A DNA stretch of 64,000 nt from Weimeria sp002480925. GTDB taxonomy: Bacteria > Bacillota > Clostridia > Lachnospirales > Lachnospiraceae. A model generated the notes under the pieces. The model was not told where the DNA came from. It did not search any database and saw only the letters and a program-made list of their open reading frames with translations. The stretch spans positions 62,001 to 126,000 of the forward strand of contig NZ_JBQHVU010000003.1 in NCBI RefSeq assembly GCF_052064335.1. Direction: 5' to 3'. Numbering within the stretch: position 1 is the stretch's first letter; each line of letters starts with the position of its first letter. Positions 15,344 through 23,022 of the stretch are shown in pieces. The translations under genes and the position numbers were made by a program.

Positions 15344-16046
15344 AATTCAGCTTGAGCCGTTTGCAGATAAACGCCAAGTACGCTTGTTCCGTGTCGCTGT
15401 CCTGGCTGACGATTTCACCAGCAGTTTCCAGCATTTCTTTTAGCGGGTTATCCTCTGGGACGCTGAAAAAATCGTCCTTGTGTGTTTCCCGCAGAGCAAG
15501 GGCAATCCCGTTTATGTCCCGTTGTATCACATAGCGGCAAAACTCGTCCTCATCAATATGGGCGGTGATAAGCTGTCTTAACTGCGTATCACTCATGCCA
15601 GGATTATGCTTTTTTATAACAGTTGCGCTCATCGTGTCCACTATGGCGTTTGCACCCTGCGCCTGTTTCAGTGCCGTTCCGTTCACATAGATTTCAAGGT
15701 CAGCCATCAGCCGGGGGAAATCCGGGTGCGCCGCCAGCTCACACAGCAGGGTATTGTCTATCCTCCCGCTTTTCAGCAGGTCAATCATTTCATCACTCAA
15801 ACGCAGGTCTGCAAGATCGGCGTTTGGGTGATTTTTCATTTCAGACAGCCCCAGCAGATAATCAGCGGTCACACCGTAAAACTTCGCCAGCCGGATAAGG
15901 GCATAGTGGCTGATGTCCTTGAAGTCTTCCGTTTCGTAACTGCCCAGCGCAGACTTGGAAAGCCCGGTCTGCTCCGCAAGCTGCCCCAGCGTCAAGCCAC
16001 GCTCCACACGTAGGTCTTTTAATCGCTCTTGTATGGATAAAGACAT
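15294..16046 (-). CDS. XRE-family transcriptional regulator with a replaced C-terminus
   Basis: A protein of 250 residues with an N-terminal helix-turn-helix: LGQLAEQTGLSKSALGSYE (about 19-37), then VTADYLLGLSEMK, a Cro/cI-type fold. The remainder resembles regulators carried by erm(B) elements of gut clostridia. The last dozen residues (VVYLIIYLHSL) come from antisense erm(B)-side sequence, so the natural C-terminus is lost. ATG 16046 is preferred to GTG 16052 because AGGAGG stands 6 nt before it. It overlaps the post-erm(B) ORF tail to tail. Confidence 0.8.
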   Translation of the reverse strand: MSLSIQERLKDLRVERGLTLGQLAEQTGLSKSALGSYETEDFKDISHYALIRLAKFYGVTADYLLGLSEMKNHPNADLADLRLSDEMIDLLKSGRIDNTLLCELAAHPDFPRLMADLEIYVNGTALKQAQGANAIVDTMSATVIKKHNPGMSDTQLRQLITAHIDEDEFCRYVIQRDINGIALALRETHKDDFFSVPEDNPLKEMLETAGEIVSQDSDTEQAYLAFICKRLKLNFRKLSVVYLIIYLHSL

Positions 16047-16080
16047 ATTCACCCTCCTTGCTAGCTCAACGAAAGAGAAG

Positions 16081-16115
16081 CCGTTATGCTATGTACTATG
16101 CTCATAGCATAACGG
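16081..16115. promoter_or_regulatory. Perfect 13-bp inverted repeat upstream of the XRE gene
   Basis: CCGTTATGCTATG (16081-16093) and CATAGCATAACGG (16103-16115) are exact complements around a 9-nt loop. It lies 35 nt upstream of the XRE start and close to the right end of the insert. It is a good candidate operator for the regulator. Confidence 0.6.
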
Positions 16116-16143
16116 CATAGGCATTTACAGTTTTATTTTATAT

Positions 16144-16287
16144 ACATCAATACATGGGACTTTTAACTGGACGAAAGCTGCAAATTATAACAAAGAGCAT
16201 ATCAGTATTGATAAGAATCATTCAACAGCAACTGCTTTTGCAGATGAATTTATGAAATTAAAGAATAAAAAAGTTTGGAATTCATAA
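16144..16287 (+). pseudogene. Phospholipase-D-like protein, C-terminal fragment
   Basis: 48 codons ending in TAA encode TSIHGTFNWTKAANYNKEH and a tail ending LKNKKVWNS. The HGTFNWT segment is the downstream part of the HKD region (G-S/T-x-N-W-T), and continues the fragment ending HEKFCVIDLG at 11870 exactly in frame. The fragment has no start of its own. It converges on the recombinase stop at 16332. Confidence 0.82.
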
Positions 16288-16331
16288 GAAATAGCTCCCC
16301 ATCACTGGAAATCCAGTGGCGAGGAGCCTTT

Positions 16332-17900
16332 TTATGCTTCGATTTCGATTGCAAGCCCAGATTTGAATTCCACGGTGAAGTGGTCGTTGAAGACGGTAAT
16401 CTTCTCGATGAGTTTTTTGACCAGAGCCTCATCAAACTCTGTTATGTCGGTTTCCTGCTCGGAGATGAAGTCCTGCAGCTCCTTGATCCGGTTCATGGTC
16501 TCTTCCCGGTGGTGGCTGTCAACTTCGGACTGTTCCCTCTGCTCCCGGAGGCGGAAAATCTCATCGGCGATGGCGTCGTAGTCCTGCTTGTTATTTGCCT
16601 TCTTGATAAGCTCTTTTTGCAGTTCTTCCAGCCGAGCTTGGATGCCATCCGGCGAGAGGGTGTCGGCGCTGACCACGGCCTTGGCGATATTGGCCTGCAA
16701 CTGTTTCAGGAAGGTGCCGCGCTCTGTCAGAATCTGATTGATGGCATTGATCGTGACATCCTGCAGCAGGAGCTCGTTTACCGTCCGATTGGTGCAGTTT
16801 GTATCTGCGGAGCCCGGTTCCAATCGGCTGATGCAGCGCCAGACGATGGACTTGCAACCGTGGTTGTTCCAGTGGACACGCCGGTAAAGCTCGCCGCAGT
16901 CTCCGCAGAAAACCATCTGTGCAAAACAGTGATTGCATGAGAAGCTGCGTTTCTTGCCTGTCGGGCTGACATGCACCACACGCCTACGGACAAGCTCCGC
17001 CTGCACCTGCATGAAGATGTCTTTTGGAATGATCGCTTCGTGATCGCCTTCGACGTAGTATTGAGGGACGGTGCCGTTGTTCTTGATCCGTTTCTTTGTC
17101 AGAAAGTCGGTGGTGTAGGTTTTCTGTAGAAGGGCGTCACCCATATACTTCTCGTTCCGGAGAATTTTGTTGATGGTGCTGGTGTGCCATTTTTCTTTTC
17201 CTGCTCCGGTTAAAATGCCGTCAGCCATAAGACCGGCGGCAATCTTGTCCATGCTGGAGCCTTCGAGGTATTCCCGGTAGATGCGTTTTACGATTTCTGC
17301 CTGTTCCGGATCGATGACGAGGTTGCCGTTTTCATCCTTGGTGTATCCGAGGAAGCGGTTGTGGTTAACCTGAACCTTGCCCTGCTGGTAGCGGTATTGA
17401 AGGCCGAGCTTGATGTTCTCGCTCATGGATTGGCTTTCCTGCTGGGCAAGGCTCGCCATGATCGTAAGGAGCACCTCGCCTTTGGCATCCAGCGTGTTTA
17501 TGGACTCCTTCTCAAAATAGACTGGAATGTTCTTGTCCTTGAGCTGCCGGATATATTGGAGGCAGTCGAGGGTGTTTCGGGCAAATCGGCTGATGGATTT
17601 GGTGATGATCATGTCGATGTTTCCGGCCATGCACTCCTCGATCATGCGGTTGAACTCGTCACGCTTTTTGGTGTTGGTACCGGAGATGCCATCGTCCGCA
17701 AATATGCCTGCCAGCTCCCAGTCAGGATTTTTCTGGATGTACTCCGTGTAGTGCGTGACCTGCGCCTCGTAGCTTGTTTCCTGTTCTTCAGAATCCGTAC
17801 TGACGCGGCAGTAGGCTGCAACACGGAGCTTTTTCTGTTCAGATTGCTTTACTGTGTTCCCGACCTGCCTTTTGGCCGGGATGACCATAACATTTCCCAT
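16332..17900 (-). CDS. Large serine recombinase 3 of 3
   Basis: A 522-residue serine recombinase. The catalytic domain carries RVAAYCRVSTDSEEQ (about 25-39, Ser nucleophile in RVST), GISGTNTKKR, and KSISRFARNTLD. The recombinase domain and a zinc ribbon (C-x2-C in FCGDCGELYRR, about 325-335) follow, then a C-terminal coiled coil. Such enzymes integrate and excise large elements between short att sites. It is the last of three co-directional recombinase genes; its ATG overlaps the stop of the middle gene by one base (TAATG). Confidence 0.93.
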   Translation of the reverse strand: MGNVMVIPAKRQVGNTVKQSEQKKLRVAAYCRVSTDSEEQETSYEAQVTHYTEYIQKNPDWELAGIFADDGISGTNTKKRDEFNRMIEECMAGNIDMIITKSISRFARNTLDCLQYIRQLKDKNIPVYFEKESINTLDAKGEVLLTIMASLAQQESQSMSENIKLGLQYRYQQGKVQVNHNRFLGYTKDENGNLVIDPEQAEIVKRIYREYLEGSSMDKIAAGLMADGILTGAGKEKWHTSTINKILRNEKYMGDALLQKTYTTDFLTKKRIKNNGTVPQYYVEGDHEAIIPKDIFMQVQAELVRRRVVHVSPTGKKRSFSCNHCFAQMVFCGDCGELYRRVHWNNHGCKSIVWRCISRLEPGSADTNCTNRTVNELLLQDVTINAINQILTERGTFLKQLQANIAKAVVSADTLSPDGIQARLEELQKELIKKANNKQDYDAIADEIFRLREQREQSEVDSHHREETMNRIKELQDFISEQETDITEFDEALVKKLIEKITVFNDHFTVEFKSGLAIEIEA

Positions 17901-18316
17901 TAGATCGCCTCGCTCTCAATGAGGCTGTACAGGTATTCTGCCTGTAGCCTCGGATCTTCATATTCCTCATCCGCCTCTGCAAACCGAAAGTGTGTCGGAA
18001 CCTCTATAGGCTTTGAACTTTTTAGAAGGTTTAGTCTACCAAGCTTACCGGCACGTTCCAGACGAATCGATTCTGCTTTGTCGAAGGTCTCCTGATCAAT
18101 GATTGCCGGGTAGAAGTCATCGCCGAGGTAGTGCCTGTTTTGCATCAGACGCTTTGCCGAGCTGTGGTAGGTTTCGATGCCTGCCTCAATAGCAGCTTTT
18201 GACTGTGCCATTCCGGCGAGGTAATTCTCGTATAGCTTTCTGATTTTAGCGGCTTCATCTTCGTTAATCACAGCGCAGCCGTTTTCAATTCTGTATCCGT
18301 ATGGTGTATGTCCCAT
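17900..18316 (-). CDS. Recombinase-domain protein without catalytic domain (2 of 3)
   Basis: A 138-residue protein containing only a recombinase-type DNA-binding segment: GHTPYGYRIENG at the start, then IRKLYENYLAG and a RLMQNRHYLGDDFYPAIID segment. The resolvase domain with the nucleophilic serine is absent. Its own start and tight packing between two full recombinases (4 nt and -1 nt spacing) argue for a functional accessory protein, perhaps an att-site binding or directionality factor, rather than debris. Confidence 0.8.
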   Translation of the reverse strand: MGHTPYGYRIENGCAVINEDEAAKIRKLYENYLAGMAQSKAAIEAGIETYHSSAKRLMQNRHYLGDDFYPAIIDQETFDKAESIRLERAGKLGRLNLLKSSKPIEVPTHFRFAEADEEYEDPRLQAEYLYSLIESEAI

Positions 18317-18320
18317 GCCC

Positions 18321-19880
18321 TCACTTCCTTTCCCTGAGCGTAAGACCGCATTTCAGTTCAAACCGGATATCGTTTCTGGAATGAACGATGATGCGCTTTA
18401 CATATCTGTCAAATAAGTCTTTGTCGAACTCCTGAAGCATGGCACTCTTTTCTGTGAAATGAATCAGTGCTGTGGTTTCGGTGACTTTGTTTACATCTCC
18501 GGAGACTTCATTCTTCAGGGCTTCAATCTCGTCCCGGAAGCTGTCCGCCTGAGAAAGCAGTTCGTTTGTTTCCTGACTGTAGAGCACCGGATCAATGATT
18601 CCCTGCGTCATGAGCATTGTAAGAGTCTCGCGCTTTTCGGTATTCTGTGTCAGAAGGGTTTGAATCTGTTGAATACGATGAAGAGAATCATCTGAAGATG
18701 ATGTTTTCAACGATTCTAAGTAGGGCTTCAGGATTTGTCGGTGTGAAAAAATCAGCTTGTTCAACATCGTGGTGAATGCCTGCTTCAGCGCATCGTCTTT
18801 TACAAAAAGCATGTGGCACCTATCCTTGTCTTTGATATGGGTGTTGCAGCACCATGCGACATATTTGTGATCGGTGCAGCTATGAATCCGGCGCTTGAAG
18901 GTGTCGCCGCACTCACCGCAGATGATCTTGCCGGAGAAAGCGTATCGGTTTTGGTATTTATCGGTACCTTTTGTCACGCCTTTTTCGGAAGCCCGCTGAC
19001 TTATAAAAATCCTTGCAGCCTCAAAATCCTCCCGACTGATGATCGGTTCGTGATGATCTGTGACCATGTATTGCGTCTGCTCGCCGTGGTTGCTGTGTCG
19101 GACAAATTGTGAATCAGAATAAGTTTTCTGGAAAAGGCAGTCGCCGACGTATTTTTCATTTGAAAGCATGCCTCGTATGGTTGTGGCCGTCCAGCGTCCG
19201 CCTCGCTTGGAAGAAACGCCGCGCCGGTTCAGGTCATCCGCGATGGCGTGGGTGCCTTTGCCGGAGAGTAGCGACGCGAAGATTTCTTTTACCACAGCCG
19301 CCTGCTCAGGGTTGATTACCATCTGTTCGCCGTCCCAATCATATCCGTAGGGTGGGTAGCTGCATTTGAAGGTTCCGTTTTCGAAGCGCTTCTGAATTGA
19401 CCACTTGCTGTTTTCTGATATGGAAACAGATTCACTTTCGGCCATGCCGGAGAGGATTGCCAGAAAAAGCTCGCTCTCCATCGAACCGGTGTTGATGTTC
19501 TCCTTCTCGAAGAAGATCGGAATGTTCAGATCAAGCAGCTTTCTGACCAACTCTAAGCAGTCCGTTGTATTTCTGCTAAAGCGGCTGATAGACTTCGTAA
19601 CAATGAAATCTATCTTACCGGCTTTGCAGTCACCGATGAGCCGCATGAGCTCTGGACGCTTATCTTTCTTGGTGCCGGTGATACCCTCGTCGTAGTAGAG
19701 GCCTGCGAACTCCCAGTCATCACGGGAAGTGATGTAGTTTTCGTAGTGAGTCTTCTGTGCCTCAAGGCTTTCAAGCTGTGCATCGGAATCTGTGGAGACG
19801 CGGCAGTAGGCGGCTACCCTGATCTTTTTGAGCTTGACCTTCGAGCTCGCTGTTTCCGCAATTTTCGTTACTTTTTTCAA
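18321..19880 (-). CDS. Large serine recombinase 1 of 3
   Basis: A 519-residue serine recombinase with catalytic RVAAYCRVSTDSDAQ (about 21-35), GITGTKKDKRPEL and SRFSRNTTDCLEL. A recombinase domain, a zinc ribbon (CGECGDTFKRRIH, second pair CCNTHIKDKDRC) and a C-terminal coiled coil follow. It starts at TTG 19880 with GGAAAGGAGGG upstream. A conserved upstream motif (19892-19937) shared with two other prophage genes precedes it. It is clearly diverged from the third recombinase, so the pair is not a recent duplication. Confidence 0.93.
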   Translation of the reverse strand: MKKVTKIAETASSKVKLKKIRVAAYCRVSTDSDAQLESLEAQKTHYENYITSRDDWEFAGLYYDEGITGTKKDKRPELMRLIGDCKAGKIDFIVTKSISRFSRNTTDCLELVRKLLDLNIPIFFEKENINTGSMESELFLAILSGMAESESVSISENSKWSIQKRFENGTFKCSYPPYGYDWDGEQMVINPEQAAVVKEIFASLLSGKGTHAIADDLNRRGVSSKRGGRWTATTIRGMLSNEKYVGDCLFQKTYSDSQFVRHSNHGEQTQYMVTDHHEPIISREDFEAARIFISQRASEKGVTKGTDKYQNRYAFSGKIICGECGDTFKRRIHSCTDHKYVAWCCNTHIKDKDRCHMLFVKDDALKQAFTTMLNKLIFSHRQILKPYLESLKTSSSDDSLHRIQQIQTLLTQNTEKRETLTMLMTQGIIDPVLYSQETNELLSQADSFRDEIEALKNEVSGDVNKVTETTALIHFTEKSAMLQEFDKDLFDRYVKRIIVHSRNDIRFELKCGLTLRERK

Positions 19881-19891
19881 GGGAAGTCCCT

Positions 19892-19937
19892 CCTTTCCGT
19901 ACGTCTATACATCACTCTAAAGCGACTACATATCAAG
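19892..19937 (-). promoter_or_regulatory. Conserved upstream motif A, copy 1 (recombinase operon)
   Basis: On the minus strand it reads TTGATAT, a short spacer, then AGAGTGATGTATAGACGTAC and GGAAAGG. Two further copies lie at 39167-39212 and 40411-40457. TTGATA and the GATGTA/TATA-like stretch are 17 nt apart, so it may be a promoter with a regulator site. An 11-codon ORF starts inside it and ends on the recombinase start codon. Confidence 0.6.
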
Positions 19938-20139
19938 GTATTATTGGCATTATTTCCGCGAACAAGGGAGAGAAAGTTTCCCGATTGATGGCGGTTAATT
20001 TGTTGAATTCAGCCACAGAAATCAGGCCGTCATCGAGCATCTTTTTAGTGATGTCCTGCGCCCGGCGATAGTCGAGATCGCCCTGAATCCGCTCATGTGT
20101 AAAATATCCAGATTGAACATTTGTGTTTTCGTTTGGCAT
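19933..20139 (-). CDS. SHOCT-like small protein of the recombinase module
   Basis: A 68-residue protein. The segment YRRAQDITKKMLDDGLISVAE (in pieces, about 26-46) resembles the SHOCT domain, a short C-terminal helical domain of oligomeric proteins. Genes of this size and type are regular neighbours of triple serine-recombinase modules. ATG 20139 is used since GGAGGTGG lies upstream; the frame extends 8 codons further. It may be expressed with the recombinases. Confidence 0.68.
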   Translation of the reverse strand: MPNENTNVQSGYFTHERIQGDLDYRRAQDITKKMLDDGLISVAEFNKLTAINRETFSPLFAEIMPIIP

Positions 20140-20157
20140 AACATATCCACCTCCAGT

Positions 20158-20190
20158 TTCCACTGGAGATTGCAGGCTGTTTTGAGCGGA
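20158..20190 (-). promoter_or_regulatory. Conserved motif B, copy 1
   Basis: TTCCACTGGAGAT, a 10-nt variable part, and TTTGAGCGGA on the plus strand. The same 33-base arrangement occurs at 48420-48452 and 52934-52966, in each case between an upstream gene or terminator and the start of the next minus-strand gene. Here CTCCAGT and ACTGGAG can also pair. Confidence 0.6.
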
Positions 20191-20197
20191 GGAAAAT

Positions 20198-20234
20198 AAA
20201 AAAACCTGCGGGCATTCCGAAGAACACTCGCAGG
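20198..20234 (-). terminator. Terminator after the endolysin
   Basis: On the minus strand CCTGCG and CGCAGG form a stem with a second inner helix and a TTCG tetraloop, followed by TTTTTTTATTTT. It ends the long late operon of the prophage, 20 nt after the endolysin stop. Confidence 0.85.
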
Positions 20235-20254
20235 CATGCAGATTGGGTATTCAG

Positions 20255-21733
20255 TTATTTCACTCTGATCTTCCAGCCGGTCAGGATCAGGTTTACGTTT
20301 TTGATGAGCGTTGGATTGAGTTTTTGAATCGCAGAAACACTGGTGTCATACTTTTGGGCGATGGAAGAGAGGGTATCGCCGCTTTTCACGGTATAGAAAA
20401 CAGCAGATTCACTCTTTGCTTTCACCAGAGCGTTGACTTTGGCCTGCACGGCAGAATAGTCATATCTGGCAGCAGTGAGGCGGTTTTTGCGGTCGGTACC
20501 GTTTCCCCATTTGCCGTCCAGCACTTCCTTGGCGATCTCGTCCACGGTCTTTCCCGGAGCGACCGGATCAGGAGTGACGGAGCCGGTATTGTACTTCGGT
20601 ACGCCATAGCCACGGATGTTCTTTCCATCAACCTGCAGAGAGCGTCTGCTGACAGAATCGCTCTTATTTCCTTCAATGATGGTGAGGGTCTTGCCTGAAA
20701 CAGCCTCGACGATACCGACGTGATCCGGCCAGCCGGTGTTGTCTCCGGAACCAGAATCCTGCCAGTCATAGAAGATGACATCGCCGGGAGAAGGGAGATA
20801 GGCATCATTCTCCACCCACTCACCGAGTTTCTGGAAAAGGGTGACCATCTGGCCGCAGCCGCATTCGTTCGGAATGATATCGGTCAGGTCGCACTTGATG
20901 GCGAGGGCTGAGACAAAGGTAGCACACCATGCGTCCGTGTATTTCACGGCATATCCTCTGGCGAGGGGCTTGTGGCTGTTATAGACATCAATAATTTCTC
21001 TATGGCTGCCGTCGGATTCCTTCTTTCCAAGCCATGCTCTTGCTTGTGCGATGATCTGGTCACGCTGGGAGTTTGTCGCTGGAGCAGGGGTGTTGTCGTC
21101 AAAGGCATCCTTCGTATAGCCGTTGAAGCCGCCGCTCTTGATGATGGCGGGATAATCCACATAGCCATAGTCCAGATCTACGTTGCCGCTGATGCCATCG
21201 ACAGAGCCTTTGGAAGAATACTGCCAGATGCCGTAGTTGCCCTTATAGGAACACTTGCTGGCATATTGTGCTACCCAGTGAGCGTAAGGCGTGAGCTTCG
21301 TGTCGTCCATGCGCTCTTTGAAGCCAGAAACAGCGGAGCCGTAAATGCCGACGAAGTATCCGGCGGATTCCATTGTCTCGCAGAAAGCAATGGTGGCCTC
21401 CGTGATACCGACCTTGGCAGAAGCAGGTTGTGCTTCATTATCCATGTAGACCGGGTATTCAAGCTGTTTTCCCTTCAGGATTTTCAGAAAGCGCTCTGCA
21501 TCAGCTTTTCCGGCGGCAGCGGTCACGCAGTCCTTACCGACAAAATAATATGCGCCGATAGGAATACCGGCTGCTTTCGCACCTTTGTAATTTGCTTCCC
21601 ACTTACTATCCGTATAAAAACCGGCATCGGAGCCGCCAGCTTTGATGATGGCAAACTCGATACCGGCCTTTTTGACCTTGTTCCAGTCAATGTTTCCCTG
21701 CCAATGGGATACGTCAATTCCTTTATTCATCAT
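20255..21733 (-). CDS. Phage endolysin: GH25 lysozyme, CHAP, Cpl-7 and LysM
   Basis: A 492-residue multidomain lysin. Residues about 1-195 are a GH25 muramidase (GIDVSHWQGNIDWNKVK). Residues about 215-390 are a CHAP amidase/endopeptidase domain with DAWCATFVSAL (Cys) and DHVGIVE (His). A Cpl-7-like repeat (EIAKEVLDGKWGNGTDR) follows and a LysM ends the protein (YTVKSGDTLSSIAQKYDTS). Having two catalytic domains lets it cut both glycan and peptide bonds. The start overlaps the holin stop by 11 nt; GGAGG precedes ATG 21733. Confidence 0.92.
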   Translation of the reverse strand: MMNKGIDVSHWQGNIDWNKVKKAGIEFAIIKAGGSDAGFYTDSKWEANYKGAKAAGIPIGAYYFVGKDCVTAAAGKADAERFLKILKGKQLEYPVYMDNEAQPASAKVGITEATIAFCETMESAGYFVGIYGSAVSGFKERMDDTKLTPYAHWVAQYASKCSYKGNYGIWQYSSKGSVDGISGNVDLDYGYVDYPAIIKSGGFNGYTKDAFDDNTPAPATNSQRDQIIAQARAWLGKKESDGSHREIIDVYNSHKPLARGYAVKYTDAWCATFVSALAIKCDLTDIIPNECGCGQMVTLFQKLGEWVENDAYLPSPGDVIFYDWQDSGSGDNTGWPDHVGIVEAVSGKTLTIIEGNKSDSVSRRSLQVDGKNIRGYGVPKYNTGSVTPDPVAPGKTVDEIAKEVLDGKWGNGTDRKNRLTAARYDYSAVQAKVNALVKAKSESAVFYTVKSGDTLSSIAQKYDTSVSAIQKLNPTLIKNVNLILTGWKIRVK

Positions 21734-22148
21734 GCTTGTGTTCCTCCTCACTGTCGCGGTCGTGGAGCTGCTCTAAAACCGCTTTCAATTTCTCAGGGAT
21801 AGGTAGTCCGAGATGAGCGGAGTTTTCTGTCAGAGACAGACCCTCATTGGACAAATAGAAAAAGATGATCGCCGTTCTGAGCACTCCCGGCTGGCCGAGC
21901 ACCTGAACATCAACGACGTTTCCAATGCCGACAAGCACGAAGATGAGCACTTTGCGGCAGATGCCTTTGAAGCCCACTTCGCTGGACAGCTTCTTATCGA
22001 CGATGGCGCACATAACACCAGTGATATAGTCGCAGACAGCAAAGATAATCAGGGCAATCAGCAGCCCGTCACATCCTCCAAGGAAGTAGCCCAGCCATCC
22101 TCCGACAGCGGCAAAAGCTAATTGAATAGAGTTCCAGAATTCTTTCAT
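21723..22148 (-). CDS. Phage holin
   Basis: A 141-residue membrane protein of the toxin-secretion/phage-lysis holin family. Hydrophobic segments are at about residues 8-45 and 65-85, GFKGICRKVLIF lies in between, and the tail is charged (HDRDSEEEHKHDE). It forms the membrane lesions that release the adjacent endolysin. ATG 22148 has GGAGG upstream; the longer frame to 22346 covers the preceding gene's end and is not used. Confidence 0.9.
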   Translation of the reverse strand: MKEFWNSIQLAFAAVGGWLGYFLGGCDGLLIALIIFAVCDYITGVMCAIVDKKLSSEVGFKGICRKVLIFVLVGIGNVVDVQVLGQPGVLRTAIIFFYLSNEGLSLTENSAHLGLPIPEKLKAVLEQLHDRDSEEEHKHDE

Positions 22149-22215
22149 GTTGTGATTCCTCCTTTTTCTTGGCATGAAAAAAGCAGCTGCCGCCTTGGCG
22201 CTGCCTAATTCCGAG

Positions 22216-23022
22216 TTACAGGTTATAGTATTCTTTTGGCTTCCCGCCGCTACCGATGCGTGCGGAGTAGGAATACAAAGTGTTGAAAATGGTGTCCGTG
22301 TCATCATAGCGGTCAACCAGCTTATAGCACGAGACATACGGGTCAAAGTATCTCAGGTCTTCTGGCTCGATATATGCTGACTGCTGTTTCCCTTTTGACA
22401 GAAGCGCTGTGCAGCTTGAACAGACGTGTTCAGATTCCTTGGCGTAGTTTTCCGGTGTATCGCCTTTAAGGAACCAGTGCTCGTCATGCCATTTGCAGTC
22501 ATGGTAGCAGGCGCTGTTTGCAATCATGGTGTACTGATAGCCGGTCGGAAGCTGTTGCAGAGCTTCCAGATGCCGGGCAAACCAGTGGAACAATACAATC
22601 CGGTCATACATGGAATAATCACCGGTTTGAAGCTCGGATAGGGTCAGCGCCCGCGTGATGGATAACGTAAGCCGCACTTCCGGATATTCCTGCTTGATCC
22701 TTGCCGCCAGCTTGTCATCATTCAGAATAAACTGGTGGATGCCAAGGGCGCGGTATTTTCGGATCATGGTGATGGTTGTCTTCTTCTGGGCGAGTATGCA
22801 GACAGGGATGCCGAGGGCGAGAAGGCTTTTGATGCGCTCGACATATTCCTCGTAGGTTTTCGGATAGTCGCTCCGGAAGGTAATGTCAAAGCGGGTATTA
22901 TCGCAGTCATCCTTCCACGCAGCGGCATAGATGCAATCAATGTACGGAATCAGAGCAGGCCTCTGCAGGAGCTTTTCCGGATAGGCCGGATCAAGGTTAT
23001 ATGGGATTTCAAACTTTATCAT
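22216..23022 (-). CDS. Uncharacterised tail-region protein resembling U32-type barrels
   Basis: A 268-residue protein encoded between the tail tip genes and the holin. Its pattern (IPVCILAQKKTTITMIRKYR, LGIHQFILNDDKL, EVRLTLSITRALT) suggests a TIM-barrel-like fold. The NSACYHDCKWHDEHW and CSSC cysteines resemble the metal or iron-sulfur cysteines of peptidase-U32 proteins. No structural role is evident. Its start overlaps the stop of the upstream gene by 4 nt, so it is part of the late operon. The function is unknown. Confidence 0.5.
   Translation of the reverse strand: MIKFEIPYNLDPAYPEKLLQRPALIPYIDCIYAAAWKDDCDNTRFDITFRSDYPKTYEEYVERIKSLLALGIPVCILAQKKTTITMIRKYRALGIHQFILNDDKLAARIKQEYPEVRLTLSITRALTLSELQTGDYSMYDRIVLFHWFARHLEALQQLPTGYQYTMIANSACYHDCKWHDEHWFLKGDTPENYAKESEHVCSSCTALLSKGKQQSAYIEPEDLRYFDPYVSCYKLVDRYDDTDTIFNTLYSYSARIGSGGKPKEYYNL

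Larger units (their letters stand above)
11871..16143. mobile_element. Macrolide-resistance insert within the PLD gene
   Basis: A segment of about 4.27 kb separates the two halves of the PLD gene, which join in frame when it is removed. It carries a G+C-rich remnant (11.9-12.6 kb), a mef-family gene, the A+T-rich erm(B) block and an XRE regulator, so it is itself a mosaic. No transposase or integrase lies inside and no clear target duplication was found. The ends are therefore approximate to within about 20 bases. Confidence 0.8.

Noticed and set aside
11860..16160. Target-site duplication around the resistance insert
   Set aside because: Sequences at 11860-11880 and 16130-16150 were compared by eye; no convincing direct repeat of 5 bases or more at matching positions.
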